DNA from: Pseudotabrizicola alkalilacus
Lineage (GTDB): Bacteria; Pseudomonadota; Alphaproteobacteria; Rhodobacterales; Rhodobacteraceae
Assembly: GCF_003443995.1 (NCBI RefSeq)
Contig: NZ_QWEY01000001.1
Span: forward strand, 124,001-188,000
Reading direction: 5' to 3'
Length of the DNA stretch: 64,000 nt
The position numbers were made by a program, and so were the translations under genes. Below the pieces are notes generated by a model. That model did no database searches, was not told the DNA's origin, and saw only the letters and a list, made by a program, of their open reading frames with translations. Positions 45,615 to 53,789 of this stretch are shown piece by piece; the first letter of the stretch is position 1, and each line of letters opens with the position of its first letter.

Positions 45615-46049
45615 TTACATGCGATAGGAGGTGTGGCAATCGCGGCAAGCGCCGCCGACAGCCCCCATCCCGGCCTTTACCCCGTCGAGCGAGGCAGGGT
45701 CGAGTGCGGTCGCCGCTGCGTTCAGTGCGCCTGCTTTGGCAACGAAATCATCCCAGTTGGTCCAGATCTCCGGCTTGGCTTCGGCCACCGGATCGGTCGC
45801 TTGCGGCTCGAACTTGGCCGGGATGTCGGCGGATGCCGCAACCAGCGCCTCTTGCGCGGCCAGAGCGGCGGCGGCGTCAAACGCCACCTTGTCGGTCGCC
45901 ATGTCGCCCAGAACCTTGACGTTCATGCCAATGGTGCCCATCAGGTCCATCCGGGCCTTGACGGTGGGGTCTTGCACCCCCTCTTTCGCGACGGCAACAC
46001 CGGCCACAAGCACAAGTCCGGCAATAAGGCTCTTGGTAATCAACTTCAT
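45615..46049 (-). CDS. Cytochrome c' (class II c-type cytochrome)
   Basis: The 144-residue precursor has a signal peptide (MKLITKSLIAGLVLVAGVAVA) and a four-helix bundle with the haem-binding CxxCH at the C-terminus (GGACRDCHTSYRM), which is the class II arrangement. RMDLMGTIGMNVKVLGDM (helix A) and PEIWTNWDDFVAKA are family blocks. Cytochromes c' bind NO and CO in the periplasm and protect against nitrosative stress in proteobacteria. I start it at MKLITK (46049), preceded by GGGAG. The nearby glutathione-dependent dehydrogenase is also linked to NO metabolism, but they are not in one operon. Confidence 0.92.
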   Translation of the reverse strand: MKLITKSLIAGLVLVAGVAVAKEGVQDPTVKARMDLMGTIGMNVKVLGDMATDKVAFDAAAALAAQEALVAASADIPAKFEPQATDPVAEAKPEIWTNWDDFVAKAGALNAAATALDPASLDGVKAGMGAVGGACRDCHTSYRM

Positions 46050-46165
46050 GTTTTCTGGCTCCCAGCTGGAAATTATGTCGCAGTATAAGCGCGGCCTTGA
46101 GTCGCGGAAGTGACGTTGTTGCGGAACCGACACCGATCACGCGAACGTCATCACCTGTTCCGGCG

Positions 46166-46408
46166 TCATTCCAATGCCCGCGCCTCGCCCAACAGCATCA
46201 CCGGAATGCCGTTGCGGATCGGAAACGCCAGATGCGCAGCTTTGGAAATCAGTTCCTGCGCCGCGGCGTCATAGGTCAGAATGGCGTTGCTGACCGGGCA
46301 GACCAGACTTTCCAGCATGCGCGGGTCAAACGCCTGCATTGAGCCAGACGGGGTATCACGTGGCGGTGTTTCCGCCGGATCGGGTTCGGGGGCCACGCGT
46401 TCCGTCAT
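46166..46408 (-). CDS. Trm112 family protein
   Basis: The 80-residue protein contains a Trm112-like segment, [21 protein letters not shown] and [18 protein letters not shown], given in part from residue 27. The usual second Cys pair is not visible, and only VCPV retains a zinc-like Cys. Homologues in this order are typically about 60 residues, and the Pro-rich N-terminal 25 may be additional, since MQAFDPRM would be an internal start. It overlaps the LON-N gene by 4 bp and is in a conserved trio with it and the thioredoxin. The binding partner in bacteria is unknown. Confidence 0.85.
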   Translation of the reverse strand: MTERVAPEPDPAETPPRDTPSGSMQAFDPRMLESLVCPVSNAILTYDAAAQELISKAAHLAFPIRNGIPVMLLGEARALE

Positions 46409-47049
46409 TGCATCACCTCATCATTGGCCCCGCCCCGCAGGGCAAATTCGATCAGAGTCACCAGCGTTTCGCGCCGGGTCGACAGCGAGGGCGCTTCCAG
46501 CAGGGCCTGTTTGTCTTCGGGGGTAAAGGGGCAGAGCATTGACAGCGAGTTGATCAGCAACTCGGTATCGGCCTCTTTCAGGCTGTCCCAGTCGGTCGCG
46601 AGGTTCAGCGTCGTCAGATACCGCCCCAGCACCGCCAGAAAGGCGGGGCGGTCAAAGCCGGGGTCGGTCTCATCCTCGCGGCTGAGGTCGCGGCCAAAGG
46701 GTGACCATTCGACCAGACAGCGGCGATAGGGGGTAAAGCCCTGCACCTCTTCGCGGACGCGGAACCGAGACATGCCCGACAGGGTGATCATGTAGCGCCC
46801 GTCCTCGGTCTCGGAAAATCCGGTCAGACGGCCTGCGCAGCCGATGGCCTGCAGCCGTTTTTCGCCGCCCGGAGTTTCGCGCGGCTGGATCATGCCGATC
46901 AGCCGCGTCTTGGTTTTCATGCAATCCTCGATCATCGCCAGATAGCGCGGCTCGAAGATATGCAGCGGCAGACGCGCGCGCGGCAGCATCAATGCGCCGG
47001 GCAGCGGAAAAACCGGGATCGTGTCTGGCAAGTCTGATGCTGTGATCAT
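46405..47049 (-). CDS. LON peptidase substrate-binding (N-terminal) domain protein
   Basis: The 214-residue protein consists of the LON-N domain without ATPase or protease parts: [35 protein letters not shown] and [12 protein letters not shown] are its motifs. Its function alone is unknown, though it could bind unfolded proteins. It overlaps the Trm112 gene and follows the thioredoxin gene by 27 bp, so the three form an operon reading towards 46166. Confidence 0.92.
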   Translation of the reverse strand: MITASDLPDTIPVFPLPGALMLPRARLPLHIFEPRYLAMIEDCMKTKTRLIGMIQPRETPGGEKRLQAIGCAGRLTGFSETEDGRYMITLSGMSRFRVREEVQGFTPYRRCLVEWSPFGRDLSREDETDPGFDRPAFLAVLGRYLTTLNLATDWDSLKEADTELLINSLSMLCPFTPEDKQALLEAPSLSTRRETLVTLIEFALRGGANDEVMQ

Positions 47050-47076
47050 GTCCGGTTACCTAGGCCGCAAATGGCG

Positions 47077-47985
47077 TCAGGCAAATATCATCGACGACAG
47101 CTTGCGCCGGCCTTTCATGACGATGGGGTCTTTGGCCGCCAGCGCATCGAAAATGGTGAAAAGCTGGGTGCGTGCGGCCCCCTCATTCCATTCGCGATCC
47201 CGCCGGAACAGCTCTAGCAGCTGGTCTACCGCCTCTTCGGTCTTGCCCGCCGCCAACAGGGCGGCGGCATAGTCGAAGCGGGCCTGATGATCCGTCGGGT
47301 CCGCCTCGACGGCGTTGCGCAGATCCTGTTCCGGGCCGGCATTCGCGGCCTGTTTGGCCAACTCGATCTGGGCACGCGCCGCCTCGACCTCTTTGGCTGT
47401 GGCGATGGCTTTGGGGGCATTGGCCGCGAGGGTTTCGGCCTGTTCCAGATTGCCAAGCGCCAGATGGGTACGGATCAGCCCGCCATAGGCGGCGGCGTTT
47501 TCCGGCTCTTCCTCCAGAATGGCGGCAAAGGTCTCTGCCGCATCCGCAGCAGCGCCTTCGGTCAGCATCTGCTCGGCTGCCTCGATGGCCTCGGCCAGAC
47601 CGCCATCGCCGCCAAGTGCCTTGATCCGGTCGACGAATTTCTTGATCTCCGACCCCGGCACCGCGCCCTGAAACCCGTCCACCGGCTGGCCCTGCCAAAA
47701 GGCAAACACCGTGGGGATCGACTGCACCCGCAGCTGACCCGCGATCATCTGGTTTTCGTCCACGTTGACCTTGACCATGCGGACCTTGCCGCCCACGGCC
47801 AATACCGCCGCCTCCAGCGCGGGGCCAAGCGTCTTGCACGGGCCGCACCATGGCGCCCAGAAATCCACGATGACCGGCACTTCGCGGCTGGCCTCGATCA
47901 CGTCGGCCATGAACGTGGCCTCGGTGGTATCCTTGATCAGGTCGTTTTTCGGTGCGGTTGCAGGCTTTTCACCAAGGCTGAACAT
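47077..47985 (-). CDS. Thioredoxin-like protein with TPR tail (CnoX/YbbN-like co-chaperone)
   Basis: The 302-residue protein begins with a thioredoxin domain carrying WCGPC at residues 46-50 and the cis-Pro loop VQSIPTVFAF, followed by a helical TPR-type region (about 140-300; AEAIEAAEQMLTEGAAADAAE and AAYGGLIRTHLALGNLEQAE in part). This matches the YbbN/CnoX group, which in E. coli holds client proteins for GroEL. Unlike E. coli CnoX (SxxC), the complete WCGPC redox motif is present, so redox activity is likely. The operon with LON-N and Trm112 starts with this gene. Confidence 0.93.
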   Translation of the reverse strand: MFSLGEKPATAPKNDLIKDTTEATFMADVIEASREVPVIVDFWAPWCGPCKTLGPALEAAVLAVGGKVRMVKVNVDENQMIAGQLRVQSIPTVFAFWQGQPVDGFQGAVPGSEIKKFVDRIKALGGDGGLAEAIEAAEQMLTEGAAADAAETFAAILEEEPENAAAYGGLIRTHLALGNLEQAETLAANAPKAIATAKEVEAARAQIELAKQAANAGPEQDLRNAVEADPTDHQARFDYAAALLAAGKTEEAVDQLLELFRRDREWNEGAARTQLFTIFDALAAKDPIVMKGRRKLSSMIFA

Positions 47986-48010
47986 CGATCCCTCATCCGG
48001 CTGAAACTTT

Positions 48011-48034
48011 GCCCCTTATATGCGCACAAGGGGC
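48011..48034. repeat. Inverted repeat between the thioredoxin and SGNH hydrolase genes
   Basis: GCCCCTT and AAGGGGC flank ten bases in the 128-bp divergent gap, 25 bp upstream of the thioredoxin start. Likely role: leader hairpin or operator; unproved. Confidence 0.3.
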
Positions 48035-48113
48035 GCAAAGGCCAAGGGGGAAGGGGCATTTACGCCGCCAGTTTCTCGCCGTAGCCTGCGCGCAGCAGGG
48101 CAGGGAGGATATG

Positions 48114-48749
48114 ATGCCGTTTCTGATGACCTTTGGTGACAGCAACACGCATGGCACCCCGCCGATTGTCACGCGGGGCGAATATCACCGGTTTGCGCCG
48201 GGGGTGCGGTGGCCGCACGTCTGCTGGCGGGCGCTGGGGGTCGGCTGGGAGTTGGCCGAAGAGGGGCTGCCGGGACGCACAGCGCAGTTTCCTGACCCGG
48301 TGATGGGGGCGCATATGAACGGGCAGGACGGGCTGAAGATCGCGCTGCAAAGCCATGGTCCGGTCGATGTGCTGACGCTGATGCTGGGCACCAATGACGT
48401 CAAGGCGCGGTTCTCGGCCACGCCCCAAGCGGTGACGGCAGGCGTGGCCGGGCTGGTCGACATTGCCCTCAGCCTGGAGATGCAGGCGCGGCACGGCGGC
48501 TTTCAGGTGCTGCTGATCTGCCCGCCGCCGGTGGCAGAGGTCGGGCCGATTGCGGGCGAGTTTCTGGGGGCAACCGCGCGCAGCCGGGGCCTTGCCGAGC
48601 GCTACCGGGATCTGGCCGCAGCACGCGGCATCGGGTTTCTGGATGCGGGCGAGATCATCGAGGTCAGCCCGCAGGATGGCATCCATTTCGAGCCAGAGGC
48701 GCATACCACCCTTGGCCTTGCCGTGGCCGAGGCGATCGGGCGGCTTTAG
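48114..48749 (+). CDS. SGNH/GDSL hydrolase family esterase
   Basis: The 211-residue enzyme shows the SGNH blocks: LMTFGDSNTHGTPP (nucleophile Ser), GLPGRTAQFPDP (Gly), MLGTNDVKARF (Asn) and DGIHFEPEAH (Asp-x-x-His). It lacks a signal peptide, so it is probably cytoplasmic. It resembles arylesterase and acyl-CoA thioesterase type lipases; natural substrate unknown. The start at 48114 (MPFLMTFGD) has GGAGG five bases upstream; ATG at 48111 is an alternative. Its last 4 bp overlap the convergent glycosyltransferase gene. Confidence 0.91.
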   Translation: MPFLMTFGDSNTHGTPPIVTRGEYHRFAPGVRWPHVCWRALGVGWELAEEGLPGRTAQFPDPVMGAHMNGQDGLKIALQSHGPVDVLTLMLGTNDVKARFSATPQAVTAGVAGLVDIALSLEMQARHGGFQVLLICPPPVAEVGPIAGEFLGATARSRGLAERYRDLAAARGIGFLDAGEIIEVSPQDGIHFEPEAHTTLGLAVAEAIGRL

Positions 48750-49537
48750 CCCGCCGCCGGGGTCAGGTCAGCCCATCCGCAACGCGCCGCAAGCTCTGCC
48801 GCAGGCGCGCCGGTATCCACCGCATCGCCTGCGCGCAAGGCCAGTGATTTGCGCATGTTCCAGCGTTCCCGCATCAGGTGCAGACCCGAACGGCTGATCT
48901 TTGTCACCGGGGTCTGGATCGGCAGGAACTGCGGCCAGTTTGCCTGCATCCAGCGATAGCTTTCGGTAAAATCCGGTCCCAGAGCGCCATGAAAGCGGTC
49001 GTTGTGAATGCAGGGCAGGCCGATGGCATAAGCGCCCTTTCCGGCGGCGCGGGCACGGCAGACGATATCGGTGCCATACATGTGCCAGCCGGGCTGGTTG
49101 TCATCGAACCGCAGGCCGGACGCCCGTCGCAGCACGATCAGCATTTCGTCAAAGCTGATCACCGGCTCCGGCTGCAAGGGCACCCGCCCGATGATCTGGC
49201 CCAGGGATGAGGTCCAGACCGGGCCGAACTGCCGGTGATCGGCGGCCACACCAAACGCCCCTGCCACACCCCAATCCGGGTGGCGGCGGGTCAGATCGGC
49301 AAGACGGTCGGCCAGCAGCGCCTCCCAGCCGCGGGGCAGATACACGTCGTGATGGGCAAAGACGATCACATCGCTGTCGGTGGCCGCTATCGCCCGGTTG
49401 TAGGCGGTGGCGGCAGAGGGGGCATCGCGTTCGACATGCAGCAGCGCGCCACCCGACAGGCACGGAGAGGCGGCGAGGTTTGCCGACAGGATCGCATCGG
49501 AATTGCTGGCGCAGGCAATGATGAACGGCATTGGCAT
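48746..49537 (-). CDS. Glycosyltransferase (GT2-type, StrF-like)
   Basis: The 263-residue protein begins with MPFIIACASNSDAILSANLAA and has the GT-A features ATAYNRAIAATDSDVIVFAHHDVYLPRGW, quoted in part near residue 45; HHDVY takes the place of the usual DxD. WHMYGTDIVCRARAAG and CIHNDRF (metal-binding region) follow. It has no membrane segment. The best family fit I know is the streptomycin StrF-type glycosyltransferase domain; donor and acceptor are unknown. It starts at 49537 within the stop codon of the following GT4 gene (TGATG), so it is translationally coupled to it. Confidence 0.8.
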   Translation of the reverse strand: MPMPFIIACASNSDAILSANLAASPCLSGGALLHVERDAPSAATAYNRAIAATDSDVIVFAHHDVYLPRGWEALLADRLADLTRRHPDWGVAGAFGVAADHRQFGPVWTSSLGQIIGRVPLQPEPVISFDEMLIVLRRASGLRFDDNQPGWHMYGTDIVCRARAAGKGAYAIGLPCIHNDRFHGALGPDFTESYRWMQANWPQFLPIQTPVTKISRSGLHLMRERWNMRKSLALRAGDAVDTGAPAAELAARCGWADLTPAAG

Positions 49538-50805
49538 CACGGGTTGCCCTTGCTGGCAAAAAGGACAGTTAGTTTCTCGGCTTCGCGATTGATGTCATGG
49601 CGGTCAAGCACCCGCTGTCGCGCGGCATGGCCCATCTGCGCCAGCCGGTCAACTGGCGTTACGGCAATGTCTCCAATCGCCTGCGCCAAGGCGCTTGCGT
49701 CGCCCGCCGGAACCAGCCAGCCGGTTTCTGGCGTGACCAGTTCGGGCACGCCGGCAATTGCAGTGGCGATCACCGGGCGACCGGCGGCCATGGCTTCCAT
49801 GATCACCACCGGCAGACCTTCGGCAAAGGAGGGCACGATCAGCGCCTGCGCGGCAGACAGCGCCTCGCGCACCCGTGCCTCATCCAGCCAGCCGGTCAGC
49901 GTGACATGGCGCGACAGGTCATGCCGGGCAATCGCCGCCTCGATCTGCGGGCGCAATTCCCCATCCCCCACCAGCGTCAGGTGCAGACCGGGCAAGGACG
50001 GTGCAGCGCGGGCCATCGCCTCGATCAGCAGGGCAAAGCCCTTTTGTTCTGACAGCCGCCCGATTGCCACCAGATGCGGCCCGCCTTGTGGCATCGGGGT
50101 GGGGTCTGGAAAGCGCCATGGCTCGATCCCGCAATGCACCACATGCAGGCGCGGCCATGTCGCGGGCGCGGCCCAACGATAGAGCTGGCTGCGGCCAAAG
50201 CTGGAAATCGCGACGGCAAAAACCGCCTGATCGCACTTTGCGCCGAGAGAAAGCGCGCGCGGGGCGTCAAACTCTTCGGGGCCGTGCACGGTGAACGAAT
50301 ACCCCGGTCCACCCATCATCGAAGAAAGCATCGCAACGATTGCCGAATTGGTCCCGAAATGCGCATGCAGATGCGGCAGGCGCAGATCATGGCAGCGACG
50401 GGCCAGATGGGCCGCCTCGGCCAGATAGATCAGATGCCGCAGCCAGCCGCCGGTGCCCGGCGTCTTTCCCGCGCCTGCAGTGCCGCAGCGCAGCGCCATG
50501 ACAAACGCATGGGCCGCCCCCTTTGGGTGCCTGACCATCCAATCCAGCGCCGACAGCGCCAGCTTGGCCGCCCCGAGTTCCAGAATATGCTCGGTGCGGG
50601 CGTCTTCGGCCATATCTGCCGGGTCCACCAGCGCGGCACGATCCGACCGCAGGGCAAAGCGATGAATGTCCCACCCCAGCCGTTCAAGCGCCAGAATCTC
50701 GCGCCGGATAAAGGTCTGCGACCCGCGTGGATAGGTGTTGACCAGATAGGCGATCTTCAACAGAGGCTCCGCTCCACACAGCGCCTCTTCGGGCACCACG
50801 GGCAC
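49537..50805 (-). CDS. Glycosyltransferase family 4
   Basis: The 422-residue GT-B enzyme has KIAYLVNTYPRGSQTFIRRE in its N-terminal domain, a HLHAHFGTNSA motif, and the C-terminal donor-binding region: LVAIGRLSEQKGFALLIEAMA, LVGDGELRPQIEAAI and SFAEGLPVVIMEAMAAGRPVIAT with the ExxxxxxxE-type EGLPVVIME. The group usually transfers sugars from nucleotide donors to polysaccharide intermediates. The GTG at 50805 is the first in-frame start, but a TTG giving MKIAYLVN at 50760 with GGAGCGGAG upstream is equally plausible. It is coupled to the StrF-like gene and belongs to the polysaccharide locus. Confidence 0.91.
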   Translation of the reverse strand: MPVVPEEALCGAEPLLKIAYLVNTYPRGSQTFIRREILALERLGWDIHRFALRSDRAALVDPADMAEDARTEHILELGAAKLALSALDWMVRHPKGAAHAFVMALRCGTAGAGKTPGTGGWLRHLIYLAEAAHLARRCHDLRLPHLHAHFGTNSAIVAMLSSMMGGPGYSFTVHGPEEFDAPRALSLGAKCDQAVFAVAISSFGRSQLYRWAAPATWPRLHVVHCGIEPWRFPDPTPMPQGGPHLVAIGRLSEQKGFALLIEAMARAAPSLPGLHLTLVGDGELRPQIEAAIARHDLSRHVTLTGWLDEARVREALSAAQALIVPSFAEGLPVVIMEAMAAGRPVIATAIAGVPELVTPETGWLVPAGDASALAQAIGDIAVTPVDRLAQMGHAARQRVLDRHDINREAEKLTVLFASKGNP

Positions 50806-51025
50806 AGGATCGTCAATGCTCTCCGGGGATGCAAGGTGTTTGACTGGTCACACATCTGCCTTGGCGGCCCCAGGCGGCAGAGCGGATGCATCATGGCTCA
50901 CGGGCCGATGCGCGGCAGAATTGCACCACACCGCCGATTGCTCTTATGCCCAAGGCTGTCAAAACCGCAGGTTTCGCATAATCTCAGCGTGCGGGGCAGA
51001 CCCGTGAGCGGCAGCGGGGGGCCGG

Positions 51026-51205
51026 ATGTCAGTGGTGTATCTGATGGCGGGTATTCTTGGCGGTGTCATTGCTGCCATTTCTTCCTCTGCCATGGGGCGG
51101 ACAGCGATGGATGCCTTGCTGATGTACTCTGCGTCGGGTGTGATCTGTACGATTGTGCTGGCAATGGCCGTGCCAAAACAACGCAACGATCACCGTCAGG
51201 ATTGA
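51026..51205 (+). CDS. Small membrane protein, 59 residues
   Basis: An open frame from ATG 51026 to TGA 51205 encodes a 59-residue protein that begins MSVVYLMAGILGGVIAAISS and has a second hydrophobic stretch (LLMYSASGVICTIVLAMAV), so two transmembrane helices with the positive end KQRNDHRQD inside. A purine-rich GGGGGCCGG precedes the start. Codon usage is similar to the neighbours. It is located between the GT4 gene and the ExoY-type gene, where small hydrophobic proteins are common in exopolysaccharide loci. I cannot name it; the helix pattern is the main support. Confidence 0.6.
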   Translation: MSVVYLMAGILGGVIAAISSSAMGRTAMDALLMYSASGVICTIVLAMAVPKQRNDHRQD

Positions 51206-51667
51206 TCTGTATTGTTTCTGGATTTTCGCCAATCATCAGGTGTTCTCTAACCTTTGCGCTTTGAATTTGGCTGGCAGGGTTTTGCACCGGTCGCTCCCAT
51301 CTGGATGAAGGCCCCGAATCTCTGGATGAAGGCCCCGAATCATCCAACGATCTGATTTTAAACCAATGCGATAGTATTCCAATTTTTACACCCTCATAGG
51401 GAGAGTGAGGCGGTACGTTGTCGGGGATGCGGCGAAATCAACGCTGGAATATGGTCTAAAACAGACCACCCCTGTCGAATGACAGTCGTCAATCATCCTC
51501 AACAACGCGTAAAATACAAAGTGGGGGCGCTTGATCCGAGTGCTGAAGATGTTGTTTTTTATGCTGCCAATCCAGGCGTGCGGGTCAAATGGCCCCAGCC
51601 TTGGGCAGGGATGTGACAGAGTTCAATTGTTGCGGTCTGAGCTACGGGCAACCGGGGAGGCTTTTTG
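51206..51667. other. AT-rich 462-bp region upstream of the sugar transferase gene
   Basis: The stretch has no plausible gene. It has a perfect 21-bp tandem duplication (51300-51341), an AT-rich block (about 51350-51390), and GTCT-AAAAC-AGAC at 51455-51470 as a short inverted repeat. The length, AT content and repeats suggest a regulatory region for the ExoY-type gene. No promoter boxes could be assigned with confidence. Confidence 0.5.
51300..51341. repeat. Perfect 21-bp tandem duplication
   Basis: Two exact copies of a 21-base unit, TCTGGATGAAGGCCCCGAAT plus C, run from 51300 to 51320 and from 51321 to 51341. Neither extends further. The copy number is two. Confidence 0.95.
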
Positions 51668-52375
51668 ATGTCTATTACCTTTCCCGAGTTTCAGGCCCGT
51701 TCTTCAGAGCCTGTCAAATCTCCGCCGGATTTCACCGGCCTGCCTTTGCTGCCCCCGGCACGCCCGTTCGGGCTGTACCGGAACCTTTTCAAACGGGTGC
51801 TGGACGTTTCGGCCATCCTTGTGGCCGCGCCAGTTGTGCTGCCGGTGGTGGCGGGGCTGGCGATCGGGGTGGCGCTGGATGGCGGCAGCCCGTTCTACAG
51901 TCAGCTGCGGCTGGGCAAGGGCGGCAAGACCTTTCGCATGTGGAAGTTGCGTTCGATGGTGCGCGACGCCGATGCCCAGATGGCAGATCTGCTGAAGCGC
52001 GATCCGGCGGCGCGGGCGGAATGGAATGCGACACAAAAGCTGCGCAACGACCCGCGGATCACGGGGTTTGGCCAGTTTCTGCGCCGGTCCTCGCTGGATG
52101 AGCTGCCGCAGCTGTGGAACGTGCTGACCGGCGACATGAGTCTGGTTGGTCCGCGCCCGATGATGGTCGATCAAAAAGCGCTGTATCCCGGCACCGCTTA
52201 TTATGCGCTGCGTCCCGGCATCACCGGATACTGGCAGACCGCTGGTCGCAACCGCACCACGTTCCGGGCACGCGCCGAGTATGACACCGTTTATGAGGAA
52301 GGTCTTGCTTTGACCACCGATCTTCGGATCCTGTGGCGCACGGTCAGCGTGGTGATGAACGGCACCGGCTGCTGA
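51668..52375 (+). CDS. Initiating sugar transferase (ExoY/WcaJ-type polyprenyl-phosphate glycosylphosphotransferase)
   Basis: The 235-residue protein adds the first sugar phosphate to undecaprenyl phosphate at the inner membrane. It has one reentrant or membrane helix (VLDVSAILVAAPVVLPVVAG, about residues 45-65) and the Bac_transf motifs: FRMWKLRSMVRDADAQ, RRSSLDELPQLWNVLTGDMSLVGPRP (quoted in part) and the final PGITGYWQTAGRNRTTF. It lacks the large N-terminal domain of WcaJ, thus is of the short ExoY type. A GGGGAGG precedes the ATG at 51668. The gene is followed by a strong terminator. Confidence 0.93.
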   Translation: MSITFPEFQARSSEPVKSPPDFTGLPLLPPARPFGLYRNLFKRVLDVSAILVAAPVVLPVVAGLAIGVALDGGSPFYSQLRLGKGGKTFRMWKLRSMVRDADAQMADLLKRDPAARAEWNATQKLRNDPRITGFGQFLRRSSLDELPQLWNVLTGDMSLVGPRPMMVDQKALYPGTAYYALRPGITGYWQTAGRNRTTFRARAEYDTVYEEGLALTTDLRILWRTVSVVMNGTGC

Positions 52376-52400
52376 TCAGCCGCCATGGTGCTTGATCGCA

Positions 52401-52430
52401 AAAGGCCCGCCCTGATCCGGGCGGGCCTTT
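52401..52430. terminator. Bidirectional intrinsic terminator
   Basis: AAAGGCCCGCCC and GGGCGGGCCTTT form a perfect 12-bp stem around TGATCC. It lies between the convergent ExoY-type and Wzz-like genes and has a T-run on either strand. Confidence 0.92.
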
Positions 52431-52448
52431 GCTTTGCCAGACAATATC

Positions 52449-53786
52449 TTACAGCATCGAGGCGAGCGCCATCGCCACCACAACGACCGCGCCGCCAAGG
52501 ATGATCCTGCCGCGAAGCCCGACCATATCAGGCAGGTGACCCGCCTCATTCCCGATCAGCGAGCTGATCAGCTTGCGGCCCAGCGGTTTGCGGCTGCGGC
52601 GTTGCACTTCCGGGATCGAGACGACCGGGCGCAGGTTCAACTCGCGTTCCATCTGGGCGGCGGTGCGGATCACGGGGTTCATAACATCCAGCAGAAACGC
52701 AATCACCAGCCCCAAAGCCGCGCTGCCGAACAACCCGGCAATGGCAATCTTTCTGGCCCCTGAACCCAGCGGATAATCGGGCGTGATTGCCCGTTCCAGC
52801 ATCGAGAACCGTTCGGTCTGCTGACGCGAGGCCAGGCTTTGCGCGGTTTCCGCCTCGGCCATCCGTTGCGAGACCACGGTGTATTGATCCTGCAGCTGCC
52901 GCATCTGCCGGTCATAGGCAGACAACACCCGTTCCACCTCGGCCGTGTTGCCCAGCGTTGCCTCCAGCGTCGCCTTGCGTTCAGCCAAAGGCCCGCTCTG
53001 TGCGGTCAGAACCGAGAGCCGTTGGCTGATGTCTTCCAGCCGTCGCCGGTCAGTTGCCCGCAGGGTCGGCAAGGCATTGATCTGCGCCTCTTCACTGCGC
53101 AGGCCGGTGATCTCCTGTTCCAGCGCCCGCAGCGAGGTTTCCAGCTCTGCAATCTCATCCTGCCGCGCCTCACGCACACCCGGCAAGGTGTTGCGGTTCG
53201 TGTCGCGATAGTCGGCGATTTCGGCCTCTAATGCGTTGATCTGCGCCCAGAGCCGGTTTTCCTGCTCTTTGAAAAAGCCGAAACTTGCCTCGGCGGTCGC
53301 CCGCTTGCCCTCGGCCCCCATGTCCAGCACGCTTTGTGCCAGATCATTGGCGATGCGTGCCGCATTGTCTGCCTGCCCGGCCCGTGCCGTGATGATCATG
53401 GCCGACAGCGCACCAGATGGCCCGGTCACACTCTGAAAGCCGACAGAGCGACGCATTGCGACGATCCGGTCTTCGACCGAAAGGGCAGGGGCGTCGGCAA
53501 ACAGATTGTGCCGTTCGATCAGAGCAATAATGTTGTCACGGGCGGTCAGGCGCTGCTCGATGCTGGTCATCAGCTGCAGAACATTAACCGGCAAGGCCGG
53601 GGCCTGCCCGCCATCGGTCACCATTGGCAGTTCCACCTGCAACACCGCTGTCGCCTCGAACACATCGGGGCGGGTCTTGGCGTACCAGATGGCAAACACC
53701 GTGCCGATCAGGCTGATGGCGACGATCAGCCAGAAGCGACGGCGGATCAGACCCAGCAGATCTTCGACAGTCAGGATCGGTCCCAT
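52449..53786 (-). CDS. Wzz/GumC-type polysaccharide chain-length determinant (co-polymerase)
   Basis: The 445-residue inner membrane protein has two transmembrane helices, residues about 18-36 (FWLIVAISLIGTVFAIWYA) and about 350-375 (KIAIAGLFGSAALGLVIAFLLD). Between them is a long periplasmic coiled coil (about 165-330). LRRFWL-like LIRRRFWLI at the start and DVMNPVIRTAAQMERELN (proline-rich after TM2) are characteristic. The protein determines chain length and export of a polysaccharide and works with a CpsD-like kinase. It follows that kinase after 3 bp and has no kinase domain of its own. The C-terminus has a third hydrophobic segment (IILGGAVVVVAMALASML). Confidence 0.9.
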   Translation of the reverse strand: MGPILTVEDLLGLIRRRFWLIVAISLIGTVFAIWYAKTRPDVFEATAVLQVELPMVTDGGQAPALPVNVLQLMTSIEQRLTARDNIIALIERHNLFADAPALSVEDRIVAMRRSVGFQSVTGPSGALSAMIITARAGQADNAARIANDLAQSVLDMGAEGKRATAEASFGFFKEQENRLWAQINALEAEIADYRDTNRNTLPGVREARQDEIAELETSLRALEQEITGLRSEEAQINALPTLRATDRRRLEDISQRLSVLTAQSGPLAERKATLEATLGNTAEVERVLSAYDRQMRQLQDQYTVVSQRMAEAETAQSLASRQQTERFSMLERAITPDYPLGSGARKIAIAGLFGSAALGLVIAFLLDVMNPVIRTAAQMERELNLRPVVSIPEVQRRSRKPLGRKLISSLIGNEAGHLPDMVGLRGRIILGGAVVVVAMALASML

Positions 53787-53789
53787 ATC

